DNA of 64,000 nucleotides, from contig CAWGIW010000015.1 in assembly GCA_963822825.1 (NCBI GenBank), positions 1-64,000 on the forward strand, in the 5' to 3' direction. Source of the stretch: JAWWPY01 sp963822825 (GTDB lineage: Bacteria; Actinomycetota; Actinomycetes; Streptosporangiales; Streptosporangiaceae). Position 1 is the stretch's first letter. Each line of letters starts with the position of its first letter. Below the pieces are notes generated by a model that saw only the letters and a program-made list of their open reading frames with translations, did not search any database and was not told where the DNA came from. The translations under genes were made by a program, and so were the position numbers. Shown here piece after piece: positions 51,345-60,154 of this stretch.

Positions 51345-51770
51345 TCAGCTGGCTTCCGCCCGCTTCTTGATGGCTTCGTTCAGGCCCCGGAAACTGACCT
51401 CGCTGCGGGCGAACGTCCTGCCGGAAAACGGAACCAGGAGGCCGCGGAAGGTCTCCGCTTGCACCAGCCGGGTCCCGCCGTCGGCCTCGGTTAGCGTGAA
51501 GCTGTGCTCGCCGCTGATGATGCCGGGCAGGCTGGAGACCCACCGCAGCTCGGCGCCGGGATCGGCTGCGGTGATTTTCGGCTTGACGGTCATCAGGCGG
51601 CCATTGGCCGGATGGACGCTCCGCAGGGTAATCCTGCTGCCGACGGTGATCAGCCCCGATGCCTCGCGGAAGAGCGGGTTCCAGTCCGGGTAGCTGTTCA
51701 GGTCGGTCAGGATCGCCCAGACGGTCATCGGCGGGGCGTCGATCTGGACCGTCGCGGACATGGTCTTCAT
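51345..51770 (-). CDS. SRPBCC-family protein (polyketide cyclase/START-like fold)
   Basis: This encodes 141 residues from ATG 51770. The motif ATVQIDAPPMTVWAILTDLN and then YPDWNPLFREASG is typical of SRPBCC proteins, with the later strands GSRITLRSVHP, LRWVSSLPGIISGEHSFTLT and TRLVQAETFRGLL. The fold binds hydrophobic ligands; members include lipid carriers and cyclases. The gene is divergent from a TetR regulator gene (51902), so it is the likely target of that regulator. Codons upstream to 51851 lack support. Confidence 0.82.
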   Translation of the reverse strand: MKTMSATVQIDAPPMTVWAILTDLNSYPDWNPLFREASGLITVGSRITLRSVHPANGRLMTVKPKITAADPGAELRWVSSLPGIISGEHSFTLTEADGGTRLVQAETFRGLLVPFSGRTFARSEVSFRGLNEAIKKRAEAS

Positions 51771-51901
51771 CGGCTGTCCTGTCTCTTGTCCGCCGGTCGC
51801 GGGCGCGGCCGGGCTGAGGCTGCCATCATTTTCAACGTGCGCCGTACGCATTTTGCCACGATACTACGTACAGTGCACGCTGAAAGGTAGAGTGATGCGC
51901 G

Positions 51902-52753
51902 ATGTCACCAGCCGGTGATCCGCGGGTTCCCCGCGCCGGCGCCGGGGAACAGGCTGCCGGCCGGCAGGCCGGCGCGGGACCGCCGAGGCCGGCGTCGATC
52001 TGGGACCTTCCCGAGCGCGGAGCCCGGGGGCCCCGGCCCCGGCATGGCCGCGTGGCCATCGCAGCTACCGCCGCGCGAATCGCCGATGCCGAGGGCTTGG
52101 AGGCGGTCACCATGCGCCGGGTCGCCAGCGAGCTGGGCATGGCCACCATGTCGCTGTATAACTACGTTCCCGCCAAGGAGCACCTGGCCCAGCTGGTGAT
52201 CGACCATCTGTCCGCCGAATACGCCTACGCCAGCTTGCCCGCTCCCGACCCGCGCTCAGCTATCGCGGATCTGGCCCGGCAGGCCCGCGACATCGCCCGG
52301 CGCCACCCGTGGCTTCCCGGGCTGCTGCACCGCCCGGTGCCGCCCGGCCCTCACGGTCTGCGCTACCTGGATTACTTCCTCGGCCTGCTGGCCGGCTCTG
52401 GGCTCGACACCGGGGGGAAGCTGGAAATCATCGCCATGATCAGCGGCTTCGCCACCATGTACGGCGCGATGCAAGGCACCCTCGCCAGCCAGCAGAGCAG
52501 CGCGGATGACCAGACGGCCGCGCAGATCCAGGCATTCACCCGTGCAGCGGCCAGCGGCACCTACCCCAACCTGGCCGCAGCGCTCGCAGCTGCCGGACCA
52601 GTACGCAGCGAGGACGACGTCTTCGAATCCTGCATCCAGCGCCTCATCGACGTCGCCAAACCCGGAAACACCCCAGCTGCTATTACGCCGTTACCGGCGG
52701 CCCCAGGCGGCCCGCAGCCGCGCAGCCTGCCCGCAGCGGCTGGGCCTGCCTGA
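51902..52753 (+). CDS. TetR-family regulator divergent from the SRPBCC gene
   Basis: This encodes 283 residues. A Pro/Arg-rich extension of about 50 residues precedes the HTH (VAIAATAARIADAEGLEAVT, MRRVASELGMATMSLYNYVP). The C-terminal ligand domain contains ARRHPWLPGLLHRPV and LRYLDYFLGLLAGSGLD, a pattern common in the TetR_C group of drug- or lipid-responsive repressors. The start could be internal, since the extension is unusual. The 131-bp gap to the SRPBCC gene has the ACT-rich segment TACTACGTACAGTGCAC, possibly the operator. Confidence 0.83.
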   Translation: MSPAGDPRVPRAGAGEQAAGRQAGAGPPRPASIWDLPERGARGPRPRHGRVAIAATAARIADAEGLEAVTMRRVASELGMATMSLYNYVPAKEHLAQLVIDHLSAEYAYASLPAPDPRSAIADLARQARDIARRHPWLPGLLHRPVPPGPHGLRYLDYFLGLLAGSGLDTGGKLEIIAMISGFATMYGAMQGTLASQQSSADDQTAAQIQAFTRAAASGTYPNLAAALAAAGPVRSEDDVFESCIQRLIDVAKPGNTPAAITPLPAAPGGPQPRSLPAAAGPA

Positions 52754-53146
52754 TGCCGACCGCGCAGAGCACCCTGGCCCGCCTGCTCGTAAAGCCCTGC
52801 CCAGGCTGGGCCGGATGCCAGCTTGACGACAAATATCCCGGCGCGGCCCTCAGCCGCGTGATGTCCGGGTGGTCGCCCAGCCAGCCGCGCCACGCTGAGC
52901 AGCCGACCGAGGCACGCATCCCCGTACGTCTGACAACAGCCAGCGCAATCACGCCAGGAAAATGACAGATAACATGAGCGGGCCTTGATCAGCGAGCACG
53001 CCAGGACAGTACAGTCCGGCAACCCGGGCGCAGGCAGCAAACCAAGGACCAGTACGCGGCACCAGGCTGCTGCCGCCATCGCCATAATGATCGCACGACG
53101 CTGCGGATGGCCCCGGGGCGGGCGGAAACGGAATGGTGGCTGTAAT
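52754..53146. other. Non-coding or decayed region
   Basis: About 390 bases with no supported gene. Short open stretches on both strands have no ribosome site, no codon bias typical of this genome and no recognizable motif. It ends at the start of the truncated epimerase, so it may mark the site of a past deletion. Confidence 0.5.
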
Positions 53147-53587
53147 ATGGATGTGCTGGTGACCGGGGCCGCGGGCATGGTCGGGCGCGCTGCGGTGCCG
53201 GTGCTGCGCTCGGCCGGGCACCGTGTCATCGCCACCGACCTGCCCGGCGCTGCTGACCTCGGGCCCCTCATCCGGGCCGGCCAGCCACGCGGGGTTGCTG
53301 GCTGGCCCTACATCGACGTCCGCGACCTGTCCGAGGCGGTGCGCCTGGCAGTCGAAAGCGACCTGCCCGGGCACGAGGCCTTCTACATCGCCGCCCCCGA
53401 CACCATCGGGGGCATTGACCTGCACGCGTCCTGGCGCACCGCCAACCCCCGCTCCGCCACCGACCTGCGGCCCGTCTCCAGGCCGGACGCCAGCGGGATC
53501 AACTCGGGTAAGGCTCAGCGGCTGCTGGGCTGGCAGGCAACCCGAAGCTGGCGCGACTATCTGACCCACAGCGGAGAACCCCGCTGA
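53147..53587 (+). pseudogene. NAD(P)-dependent epimerase/dehydratase with internal deletion
   Basis: The ATG at 53147 begins MDVLVTGAAGMVGRAAVPVL with the Rossmann GxxGxxG motif, followed by GHRVIATDLPG. After residue ~38 it jumps to WPYIDVRDLSEAVRLAVES, HEAFYIAAPDTIGG and KAQRLLGWQATRSWRDYL, which are the C-terminal parts of such enzymes. The central ~110 residues, with the catalytic YxxxK, are missing, though the frame is kept. The protein is 146 residues instead of about 280-300. It would not be catalytically active. Confidence 0.72.
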
Positions 53588-53693
53588 ACGACCGGCCATT
53601 TAGCTCGTCACGGCAAATAGACCTGCCCAGTTACTGGGCCGCGAACTCGGTGTATGACAGAGAAAAGGAATGGAACGGCGACCGCATATGTCG

Positions 53694-54542
53694 CTAAGAG
53701 ACCTTTGCGACCGAACCGAATTTCTTGAGTTCCCGGCCATGACCGCGTGAGTTCCGGCATCCCCTTCGTCGGCAGCGCAACATCACGCATTCGGCGCCAC
53801 CCCGCCCGGAGCCGCCATGGCGGGGGCCGCTCACGCGGCCGTGTCCCCCGGCGCGGCAACTTAACGGCAGCAGCCGTAACCTTCTAAGGATGCGTGGTGT
53901 TGTCACGGGCGTTCGGCGTAACGCCGGGCGGGACGCGGGGAACAGGCGGTCGAGGTGGTAGTCGATAACAGCCTGGGACTGTTTGAGCGAGGACTGGCCG
54001 GCCAGGACGCTGTTGCCCAGGCCCGCAGACATGGCGAGCAGGCCGAGGGCCTCCGCGTCCGGGTCCAGGTGTGCAGGCGTGTCGCCGGCGGCCTGGGCCG
54101 CCCGCAGCTGAGCGGCGATCACGTCGATGACGGCGTTTGTGTTCTTGACCAGAGGGGCGGTCGCCAGCGCGGGGTCGGTCAGCGCGAGCGCGAAGTAGGC
54201 CGCGTTGAGCACGGCGAAGGTGCGGCGCTCGTCGTCGGCGGGCAGTGCCTCGGCCAGGATGGCCGCGATGACGTCACGCGGGCTGGCCTGGCCGCCTCTC
54301 TGCTTGATCTGCCTGATCCGCGTCATCGCCCGCTCGCCGAACCGGGCTGCCAGGTGCTGCATCCCGGACAGGAGGAGCTCTTCCTTGGTGCCGAAGTAGT
54401 ACTGCACCAGCCGCAGGGATACGCCGGCCTCGGCTGCGACCTCGCGCATCCCGGTGGCGTGCAGCCCGCGTGCGGCGGCCGTCCGCAGCAGCGCGTCGGC
54501 GATCTGCCGCCGCCGCTCCTCGTGATCGACCCGTTTCGGCAC
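53694..54542 (-). CDS. TetR-family repressor with C-terminal read-through extension
   Basis: This encodes 282 residues from the ATG at 54542. The HTH is EERRRQIADALLRTAAARGL and MREVAAEAGVSLRLVQYYFG. Residues to about 200 match a normal TetR (helical ligand domain, ending SQAVIDYHLDRLFPA). The last ~80 residues are Arg/Gly-rich and unlike protein sequence, so the natural stop near 53940 appears lost, by mutation or sequencing error. It is divergent from the hydrolase pair at 54630; the operator at 54581-54598 lies between. Confidence 0.8.
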   Translation of the reverse strand: MPKRVDHEERRRQIADALLRTAAARGLHATGMREVAAEAGVSLRLVQYYFGTKEELLLSGMQHLAARFGERAMTRIRQIKQRGGQASPRDVIAAILAEALPADDERRTFAVLNAAYFALALTDPALATAPLVKNTNAVIDVIAAQLRAAQAAGDTPAHLDPDAEALGLLAMSAGLGNSVLAGQSSLKQSQAVIDYHLDRLFPASRPALRRTPVTTPRILRRLRLLPLSCRAGGHGRVSGPRHGGSGRGGAECVMLRCRRRGCRNSRGHGRELKKFGSVAKVS

Positions 54543-54580
54543 CGGCTCACCGTACCCCTCGCCGCTTGCCCGATCAGTAA

Positions 54581-54598
54581 ATGATACGCTCGTATCAT
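54581..54598. promoter_or_regulatory. TetR operator ATGATACG-CT-CGTATCAT
   Basis: The 8-bp arms are perfect inverted copies around two bases. It lies 39 bp upstream of the TetR start and 32 bp upstream of the hydrolase start, where binding would block both promoters. This is the strongest operator candidate in the window. Confidence 0.75.
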
Positions 54599-54629
54599 AG
54601 AGCTGGCCGACTCAGCCGGGAGGCGGGAC

Positions 54630-55589
54630 ATGCCCAGGCTCAGGCACATCACCCGCGCAGCGGGCCCGGCGCCCGAGGGCGAACCGGGCTCCTGGGTGAG
54701 CGACGCGGCGCCGGAGAAGTTCATGGCCGCGTACGACCGTGCCTTCGCGCTGTGGCCCCAGCCGCGGGAGGAGTTCGATATCGAGACGGCGACCGCGACC
54801 ACGCGGGTGCACGCCTACCAGCCGCATACCGGCGGTGCGCCGGTCGTGCTGCTCACCGGCGCCGGGGGCAACGCAGCGTTCTGGTTCCCGCACGTGGCGG
54901 CCCTGGCCGAGGACGGCCCGGTGTATGGGATCGACATGCCCGGCGACGCAAATCCCAGCGTCCCGCGCGCCCTGATGACTCCCCCGGCGTCCTGCGCGGC
55001 CTGGCTGGACGAGCTCCTGGGCAAGCTCAGCGACCGCCCGGCGCACCTGGTGGGCTTCTCCTACGGTGGCTGGGTCGCCATGAACCAGGCGCTCCGCACG
55101 CCCGGCCGGGTCGCCTCCATCACGCTGCTCGACCCCGCCGGGCTCACCAGGCCCGACGCCCGCTTCTACCGGTGGCTTATCATCAGCGGCCTGGCCACCC
55201 TGACCCCGATGCCGCTGCGCCGCCGCCTCGCCCGGTGGCTGGACCTCCCGCACATGCTGGAGCCGGAGCTGATGACGCTCATGTGGGCAGCCATCCGCGG
55301 CTACCGGCCGGAGCCGAAGAAACCCGGCATCCTCACTGACGACGAACTCCGCGCGATCGACGTGCCTGTCCTGCTGGTAACCGGCGCGCGCAGCGCCCTG
55401 CTCACCCCGGCGCTGGCCCGCGCCCGGGGAAGCCTCATGCCGCACGCCGAGGTCGCCGTCGTCCCCGGCAGCCACGGCGGCTTCAACCGCATCGGCGAGC
55501 TGAACGACCGGATCGCCGCCTTCATCAAAGCCCAGGCCGCCGACAAGCAGGCAGCTCAGCCGGCACAGCCGCAGGAAAGCAAGAAGTAG
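54630..55589 (+). CDS. Alpha/beta hydrolase
   Basis: This encodes 319 residues from ATG 54630 after GGGAGG. The oxyanion region is VVLLTGAGGNAAFWFPHVAA, the nucleophile elbow is LVGFSYGGWVAMNQAL (GFSYGG), the acidic residue lies in VPVLLVTGARSALLTP, and the His in VVPGSHGGFN. These are the parts of an alpha/beta-hydrolase fold esterase or lactonase. A cap (about residues 160-230) with RRRLARWLDLPHMLEP separates the elements. The gene is 4 bp before the CocE-like gene, so the two form one TetR-controlled operon. Substrate unknown. Confidence 0.85.
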   Translation: MPRLRHITRAAGPAPEGEPGSWVSDAAPEKFMAAYDRAFALWPQPREEFDIETATATTRVHAYQPHTGGAPVVLLTGAGGNAAFWFPHVAALAEDGPVYGIDMPGDANPSVPRALMTPPASCAAWLDELLGKLSDRPAHLVGFSYGGWVAMNQALRTPGRVASITLLDPAGLTRPDARFYRWLIISGLATLTPMPLRRRLARWLDLPHMLEPELMTLMWAAIRGYRPEPKKPGILTDDELRAIDVPVLLVTGARSALLTPALARARGSLMPHAEVAVVPGSHGGFNRIGELNDRIAAFIKAQAADKQAAQPAQPQESKK

Positions 55590-55593
55590 CGAC

Positions 55594-57207
55594 ATGACCG
55601 TTTCCAGCCGCGCGTTCGCGGCCATGCTCAAGATCGGGCCGCCGGTGACACGCGAGGTGACCGTCGAACGTGACGTGCCGGTCCGCGCGCCGGACGGTGC
55701 GGACCTGCTGACCGACGTGTACCTGGCCCGTGCGCGGGAGCCGCTGCCGGTGATCGTGATGCGGACGCCGTACGGGCGCCGCGGGTCCTACGGCGCCATG
55801 GCCCGGCTGTTCGCCGAGCGCGGCTACCACGCCGTGATCCAGAGCACGCGCGGCACGTTCGGCTCCGGAGGGCAGATCGACTACGACCGCGAGGCGGCCG
55901 ACGGCCGGGCGGCGGCCGACTGGATCGTCAAGCAGCCGTGGTCGAACGGGGAGATCGGCGGGTTCGGCGGCAGCTACCTGACCTTCACCCAGCTGGCGCT
56001 GGCCTCGACCCGGCCGCCTCAGCTCAAGGCGATGGCCCTCGGGGTCTGGGGCGCCGAGCGGCGGGCGCTCTACTACCCGGGCGGCGCGTTCTCCCTGGAC
56101 CGGCTGGGCTGGGCATTCGTGATCGAGAACCAGGAAAGGCCGCTGGTATCCGTGCGGACACTGCTGCGCGCCCGGCGGGCACTGGCGCCGGCCTTCGCTC
56201 ACCTGCCCCTGCTCGACGCCGACGTCGTAGCCGTCGGGCACCCGGTCGCCTACTACCGCGACCCGGTGCAGCATGACCAGCCCGGCGACCCGTACTGGAC
56301 GCCCACCGACTTCCGGCCGGCGCTGCGCGACCTGGGCATCCCCGCCACCATGATCGGCGGCTGGTACGACATGTCCCTGCCGTCGATGCTGGCGGACTAC
56401 CAGGCGCTGCGCGACGGCGGGCAGACCGCGCGGCTGCGTGTCGGCCCCTGGCACCACTCAAGCCAGGACCTGTTCCGCTACTCGTTCCAGGACGCTTTGG
56501 ACTGGTTCGGCGCGCACCTGCTCCGCGGGCCGGCACCGTCCTGGTCCTGCGTCCGGATCGAGACGATGGGCGGCGGCGGATGGCGCGACCTGCAACAGTG
56601 GCCGCCTGCGGCCAGCACCCAGCGGTGGCACCTGCAGCCGCAAGGCGCGCTGGCCACCGAGGTGCCACCCGCAGGCGAACCCACCCGGTACACCTACGAT
56701 CCGGCCGACCCCACGCCCGCGGCCGGCGGCACCAGCTCAAGCCCCGGCAACGCCGGACCGAAAGACAACCGGGAACTGGAGCGCCGGCCCGACGTCCTGA
56801 CCTACACCAGCGAGCCGCTGCGGACGGCCCTGGAAATCACCGGTCCCGTCACCGCGGGATTGTTCGTCAGCTCCAGCCGGCCGTGTACCGACTTCTTCGC
56901 CCGCTTGTGCGACGTGGACCCGGAGGGCCGGTCGGTGAACATCACCGACGGGCTGATCCGGCTGACCTCCGCCCGGCCCCAGCCCCAGCAGGTACGCGTC
57001 AACCTGTGGCCGACCGCCCACCGGGTCCGCCCCGGCCACCGCATCCGGCTCCAGATCTCCAGCGGCGCTCACCCCCGCTACGCGCGGAACACCGGCAGCG
57101 GAGAACCGCTGGCCACAGCGGCAACCCTCTGTACGGCACAGCAGGAGGTCCACCACGACCCCGCCCACCCCTCAGCCGTCCTCCTGCCGCTAATACCCCC
57201 GGGATAG
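55594..57207 (+). CDS. CocE/NonD-family hydrolase (X-Pro dipeptidyl peptidase S15-like)
   Basis: This encodes 537 residues. The substrate loop VPVRAPDGADLLTDVYLA is followed by the nucleophile elbow GGFGGSYLTFTQLAL (Ser in GGSY), the acidic residue in TMIGGWYDMSLPSML and the His in VGPWHHSSQDLF. The C-terminal beta-jellyroll domain (ITGPVTAGLFVSSSRPCTDF, HRIRLQISSGAHPRYARN) is typical of CocE and cephalosporin acylase-type enzymes, which cut esters or amides. It is cotranscribed with the hydrolase gene upstream. Length is normal for the family. Confidence 0.88.
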   Translation: MTVSSRAFAAMLKIGPPVTREVTVERDVPVRAPDGADLLTDVYLARAREPLPVIVMRTPYGRRGSYGAMARLFAERGYHAVIQSTRGTFGSGGQIDYDREAADGRAAADWIVKQPWSNGEIGGFGGSYLTFTQLALASTRPPQLKAMALGVWGAERRALYYPGGAFSLDRLGWAFVIENQERPLVSVRTLLRARRALAPAFAHLPLLDADVVAVGHPVAYYRDPVQHDQPGDPYWTPTDFRPALRDLGIPATMIGGWYDMSLPSMLADYQALRDGGQTARLRVGPWHHSSQDLFRYSFQDALDWFGAHLLRGPAPSWSCVRIETMGGGGWRDLQQWPPAASTQRWHLQPQGALATEVPPAGEPTRYTYDPADPTPAAGGTSSSPGNAGPKDNRELERRPDVLTYTSEPLRTALEITGPVTAGLFVSSSRPCTDFFARLCDVDPEGRSVNITDGLIRLTSARPQPQQVRVNLWPTAHRVRPGHRIRLQISSGAHPRYARNTGSGEPLATAATLCTAQQEVHHDPAHPSAVLLPLIPPG

Positions 57208-58148
57208 ACAGGCACCTGCCCGGCCCGCCACGTGCCCGACGCGGGTCGCACCTGCGAGACAGGGATGAGCGATGACGTGACCGCTGCTGTCACCGGCCTG
57301 AGCTGCACAGACTGTTGCACTACCGGTGCTGGCAGGCGCACTGCCGAAGAGGCCGCCAGCCTTCTTCCCCGGCCAGCTCATTGCAGCCCGCATCCCGGCC
57401 GCTGAAGTCTCGATGCCGCCCCAAGCGGGTACAGTCCGGAAGAACACCGCTGGCCCAGCACGTACCCCAAGGCACCATTCCGCGCGCAGAACCAGGCGTT
57501 CGATCCCCGTTCGGCTGGCCTTGACCGGCAACACGACGCCATCATGAGCGCAACACGACCTTTGGCAACACGGCAGCTTTCCGGGGAAGGACAGTGACCT
57601 CAGCCGCCGCTGGTAATACAGGCGGGACAGCCGGGCGGTCCCGGCATCGCGGGGGTGGCCATTGGCCAGCGCGTTATTCGGGGTGCTTAGACTTGTCCGC
57701 TGTCCGTTCGCGCGATTGCGACTGCCCTTCGACGAGGTTCACGACGACGTGGGGCGTTCGCGATCATGGCTCTGGCTGGTGGAGATCAGTCCGCGAGATG
57801 TCCGAAGAAGAACTGCCTGACCGACCTCATTTCGTCACGTAACGTGATCGAACCCTGATCGAGCCGACGCACGTAGCCGCCTGTACTTCGCGCACTGTCG
57901 ACCGGCGATCGCCAGTGCAGCACCCGAACGAGATGATCTGCTCCCCCCCGTTGCGGGTCTCCTCGGCGCAGGCCCGCTTGGAACCGTATGAACGACCTCG
58001 TGGATGAACGTCACCCCTGGATGCTCGCTGGGACCGGTCCGGTCCGAGCCGAGCCGGGGTTCCCGCCATTAGCGTTCCGATATAGCCGGGTGGCCTTGGT
58101 TCGCATAGGGAATCCTTCAGCCGTAACTGGAGCGGCACCCTGATTGTT
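57208..58148. other. Long non-coding or decayed region
   Basis: About 940 bases hold no gene I can support. Several open stretches are present but show neither a ribosome site nor family motifs; one small stretch ending PDRPHFVT at 57842 was examined and dropped. The region borders a set of transporter remnants (58454-60106), so it may be eroded coding DNA. Confidence 0.5.
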
Positions 58149-58193
58149 GTCAACAGATGTTGACGCACAGCCATCGCGTCAACTAAGTTTGAC
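58149..58193. promoter_or_regulatory. Tandem GTCAAC operators before a small HTH gene
   Basis: GTCAACA-GA-TGTTGAC (58149-58164) is a perfect palindrome. GTCAACTAAGTTTGAC (58178-58193) is an imperfect copy, ending three bases before the ATG at 58197. Two such sites overlapping the start are typical of autoregulation by the gene's own product. Confidence 0.65.
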
Positions 58194-58196
58194 GGC

Positions 58197-58445
58197 ATGG
58201 TGAACGAACAGGCCCGAGAGGCCGGGCTGGTGGATCTCGCGAGGGGAACCGACCCTGAAGCGGGGCTGGCTGCGATCGCCCAGCTGCGGCGTCTCGTTGA
58301 AGAGGCCGAGGCAGTTCAGGTCGAGCGGGCACGAGGCCGAGGTTGGTCCTGGGAGGACATCGGCCGAGCCCTCGGGGTGTCCAAGCAGGCCGCCCATCAC
58401 AAGCACGGGGGGGTCCGGCGCGGGCCCCGCCGGCGGACCGGGTGA
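58197..58445 (+). CDS. Small HTH regulator
   Basis: This encodes 82 residues. The central region (TDPEAGLAAIAQLRRLVEEA, VQVERARGRGWSWEDIGRAL, GVSKQAAHHKHGG) includes an HTH that starts around WSWEDIGRALGVSKQA. Similar short actinobacterial proteins occur before ABC-transporter or Clp-N genes. Here it precedes an ABC ATPase fragment (58454). The two GTCAAC palindromes directly upstream suggest it represses itself. No further domain is present. Confidence 0.78.
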   Translation: MVNEQAREAGLVDLARGTDPEAGLAAIAQLRRLVEEAEAVQVERARGRGWSWEDIGRALGVSKQAAHHKHGGVRRGPRRRTG

Positions 58446-58453
58446 GCGTGCCC

Positions 58454-58591
58454 ATGATCGAGGTGGAACACCCCACCAAGCGCTACGGCGACACTCCCGC
58501 CCTCGCTGGCCTGGACCTGGCAGTCGAAGCAGGCAGCGTGACAGCCGTCCTCGGCCCTAACGGGGCTGGCAAGGCGAACATCGGAATTTGA
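58454..58591 (+). pseudogene. ABC-transporter ATPase fragment, cut at the Walker A motif
   Basis: The ATG at 58454 starts MIEVEHPTKRYGDTPALAGL and continues DLAVEAGSVTAVLGPNGAGK, which is the N-terminus of a DrrA-type ATPase through Walker A. After GPNGAGK the sequence becomes ANIGI and stops at 58591. The rest of the domain is absent. It lies 8 bp downstream of the HTH gene and was probably the first gene of an exporter that has been lost. Confidence 0.8.
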
Positions 58592-58739
58592 CACTTGCTC
58601 AGCAGCCTGCTGTCGCTGAGGCGCTCGACGAGGTACGCGGCCGGGAGTACCCGTCGTAACCCTGGTGCGGACGCTGGCTAGCTCGTCCAGTCCGCCGCCT
58701 CCCGGAGAGGTAAGCGTGCGTTCGGGGAAACTCATTTCA

Positions 58740-59241
58740 TCAGGTGAGGACCTGCCAGGTGCGGCCGTCGATGAGTTCGCGCACAGCGTCGAGGTGACCA
58801 GCGTGACACGCGGTCTCGGTGATCACATGCAGGATGGTGTCCCTCAAGCCGGGGGCCGGGAGGCCGGGAAAGATCTCCTCGGGCCACCACGCGGGCGCGG
58901 CGTCCGGGGGCGTGGCGGCAATGATGACGCTGGCGAGCTCTGCCTCCTGCCGGTACAGGCCGAACACGGCCTCGGCCTGGCACGTCCGGGGGAACTTGCC
59001 AGGCGGCGTCTCCTTTTTCGAGGTCCACATGCTCGCCTGCCACGACTGCGCGGAACCAGAACCGCTCAACATCAAGGGCGAGATGCCGCACGAGGCCCAG
59101 GCAAGTCCGTCCCGACGGCAAGACCGGGCGCCGCAGGGCTTCTTCAGGAAGGCCTTCCAGTATCCCGAGCACGTGGGCACGCTGATTGTTCAAGGATGAG
59201 AGAAGTGCCCGGCTCTCATTGCCCGGTTCCGGCTGTCGCAT
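58740..59241 (-). pseudogene. DinB/DUF664-family protein, frameshifted
   Basis: The N-terminal segment starts MRQPEPGNESRALLSSLNNQ and contains VLGILEGLPEEALRRPVLPS and LGLVRHLALDVERFWF. At about 58990 the frame changes, and the C-terminal half reads QAEAVFGLYRQEAELASVII and WPEEIFPGLPAPGLRDTILH, ending WQVLT at 58740. The fragment TILHVITETACHAGHLDAVR contains the conserved His/His metal motif of DinB-like proteins. These form four-helix bundles that use metal cofactors in thiol-dependent chemistry. A single frame shift separates the halves, so sequence error is possible. Confidence 0.75.
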
Positions 59242-59348
59242 GACTCCTCGCTGATCAGGTGATGGTGATTGTGGGATGAGTGAGCCGCTGGCTGCAATCT
59301 CGGTCCGGCAGCCGTACATGGTCGGCAAAGGTCCACATAAGTATGTCG

Positions 59349-59755
59349 TTATGTGCTCGCGGTCTCGGGCAGACGCTGCGCGATCTCCCAGATATGACCG
59401 CCGGGATCGGCGAAGCTGGCGGTACGTACTCCCCACGGCCTGTTCACCGGCCCGTTGAGCAGCGTCGCCCCATGCCGGGCCAGTTCCACGCATGCCGCAT
59501 CCACATCTTCGACGTGAATGGTGAACTGGAAACGCGATCCGGCCTCGCGGCTGGCGACGGCTGCTGGTTCGATGAGCCCATGGGCGGCGGGGACCTTGAG
59601 CAGGTTGATGCTGGTGTTCTCGAACGTGAACACAGCGGAGTTCCCGTCCTCAAAGACCACTGGCAGGCCGAATACATCCTGATAGAACGACTTCGAGCGT
59701 GCAGATCCTCCACGAACAGGGTGATCACATCGACGCTCTTCAGCCATGTGCTCAC
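59349..59755 (-). pseudogene. VOC/glyoxalase-fold protein, frameshifted
   Basis: From GTG 59755 the reading begins STWLKSVDVITLFVEDLH, and near 59700 the frame changes to RSKSFYQDVFGLPVVFEDGN. The remainder (FTFENTSINLLKVPAAHGLI, FQFTIHVEDVDAACVELARH, SFADPGGHIWEIAQRLP) is a typical single-repeat VOC protein of about 132 residues, with metal-ligand Glu/His positions in the middle strand and near the end. Such proteins include fosfomycin/bleomycin-type resistance enzymes and glyoxalases; no subfamily can be given. The shift may be a sequencing error. Confidence 0.75.
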
Positions 59756-59865
59756 TTCCGCACCTCGTTCCGTTTCCGTCCGCCTGGCCGCCGCCCCTGA
59801 CATTTCGGCAGCGGCCTCTCTACCTTGACACCGCGGGTACGCGAGATTCATCGGTCCCTGGTCCG

Positions 59866-60106
59866 CGCGAGCGCCTAAAAGCCTGCGGCGCCGGCAAGAC
59901 CACGACGGTGCGCATCCTCACCACTTTGATCCAGCCGGACGCCGGCCAGCCGGACGCCGGCCTGCCGGAGGTGGCCGGCCCGAGGTGGCCGGCTTGGACG
60001 TGGCCGCTCAGCCGCAGCCGGTCGTGACGATCCTCGGGATGATGCGGTCCTGCTGGCCGTGGTGGTGCCGCTGTCCGTGCGGCGCTATGCCTGGATGGCC
60101 CGCTGA
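59866..60106 (+). pseudogene. Fused remnants of an ABC exporter (ATPase core, permease C-terminus)
   Basis: ACGAGKTTTVRILTTLIQPD (about 59881-59940) is the Walker A region of a DrrA-type ATPase, followed by the repeated DAGQPDAG and a decayed stretch. The short segment AVLLAVVVPLSVRRYAWMAR ends at the stop 60104-60106 and is the usual C-terminus of a DrrB-type permease. Everything between was deleted. Together with the fragment at 58454, it suggests a drug-exporter operon once present here. Confidence 0.65.
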
Positions 60107-60154
60107 GGGGGCGGCCTGGCGCATACTGGCCTGACGGTGATCTTGGGAGGGACG

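Noticed and set aside
51273..51494. Continuation of the VapC-like frame
   Set aside because: After the first ~24 residues the frame has no PIN-domain residues and overlaps the antisense of the SRPBCC gene.
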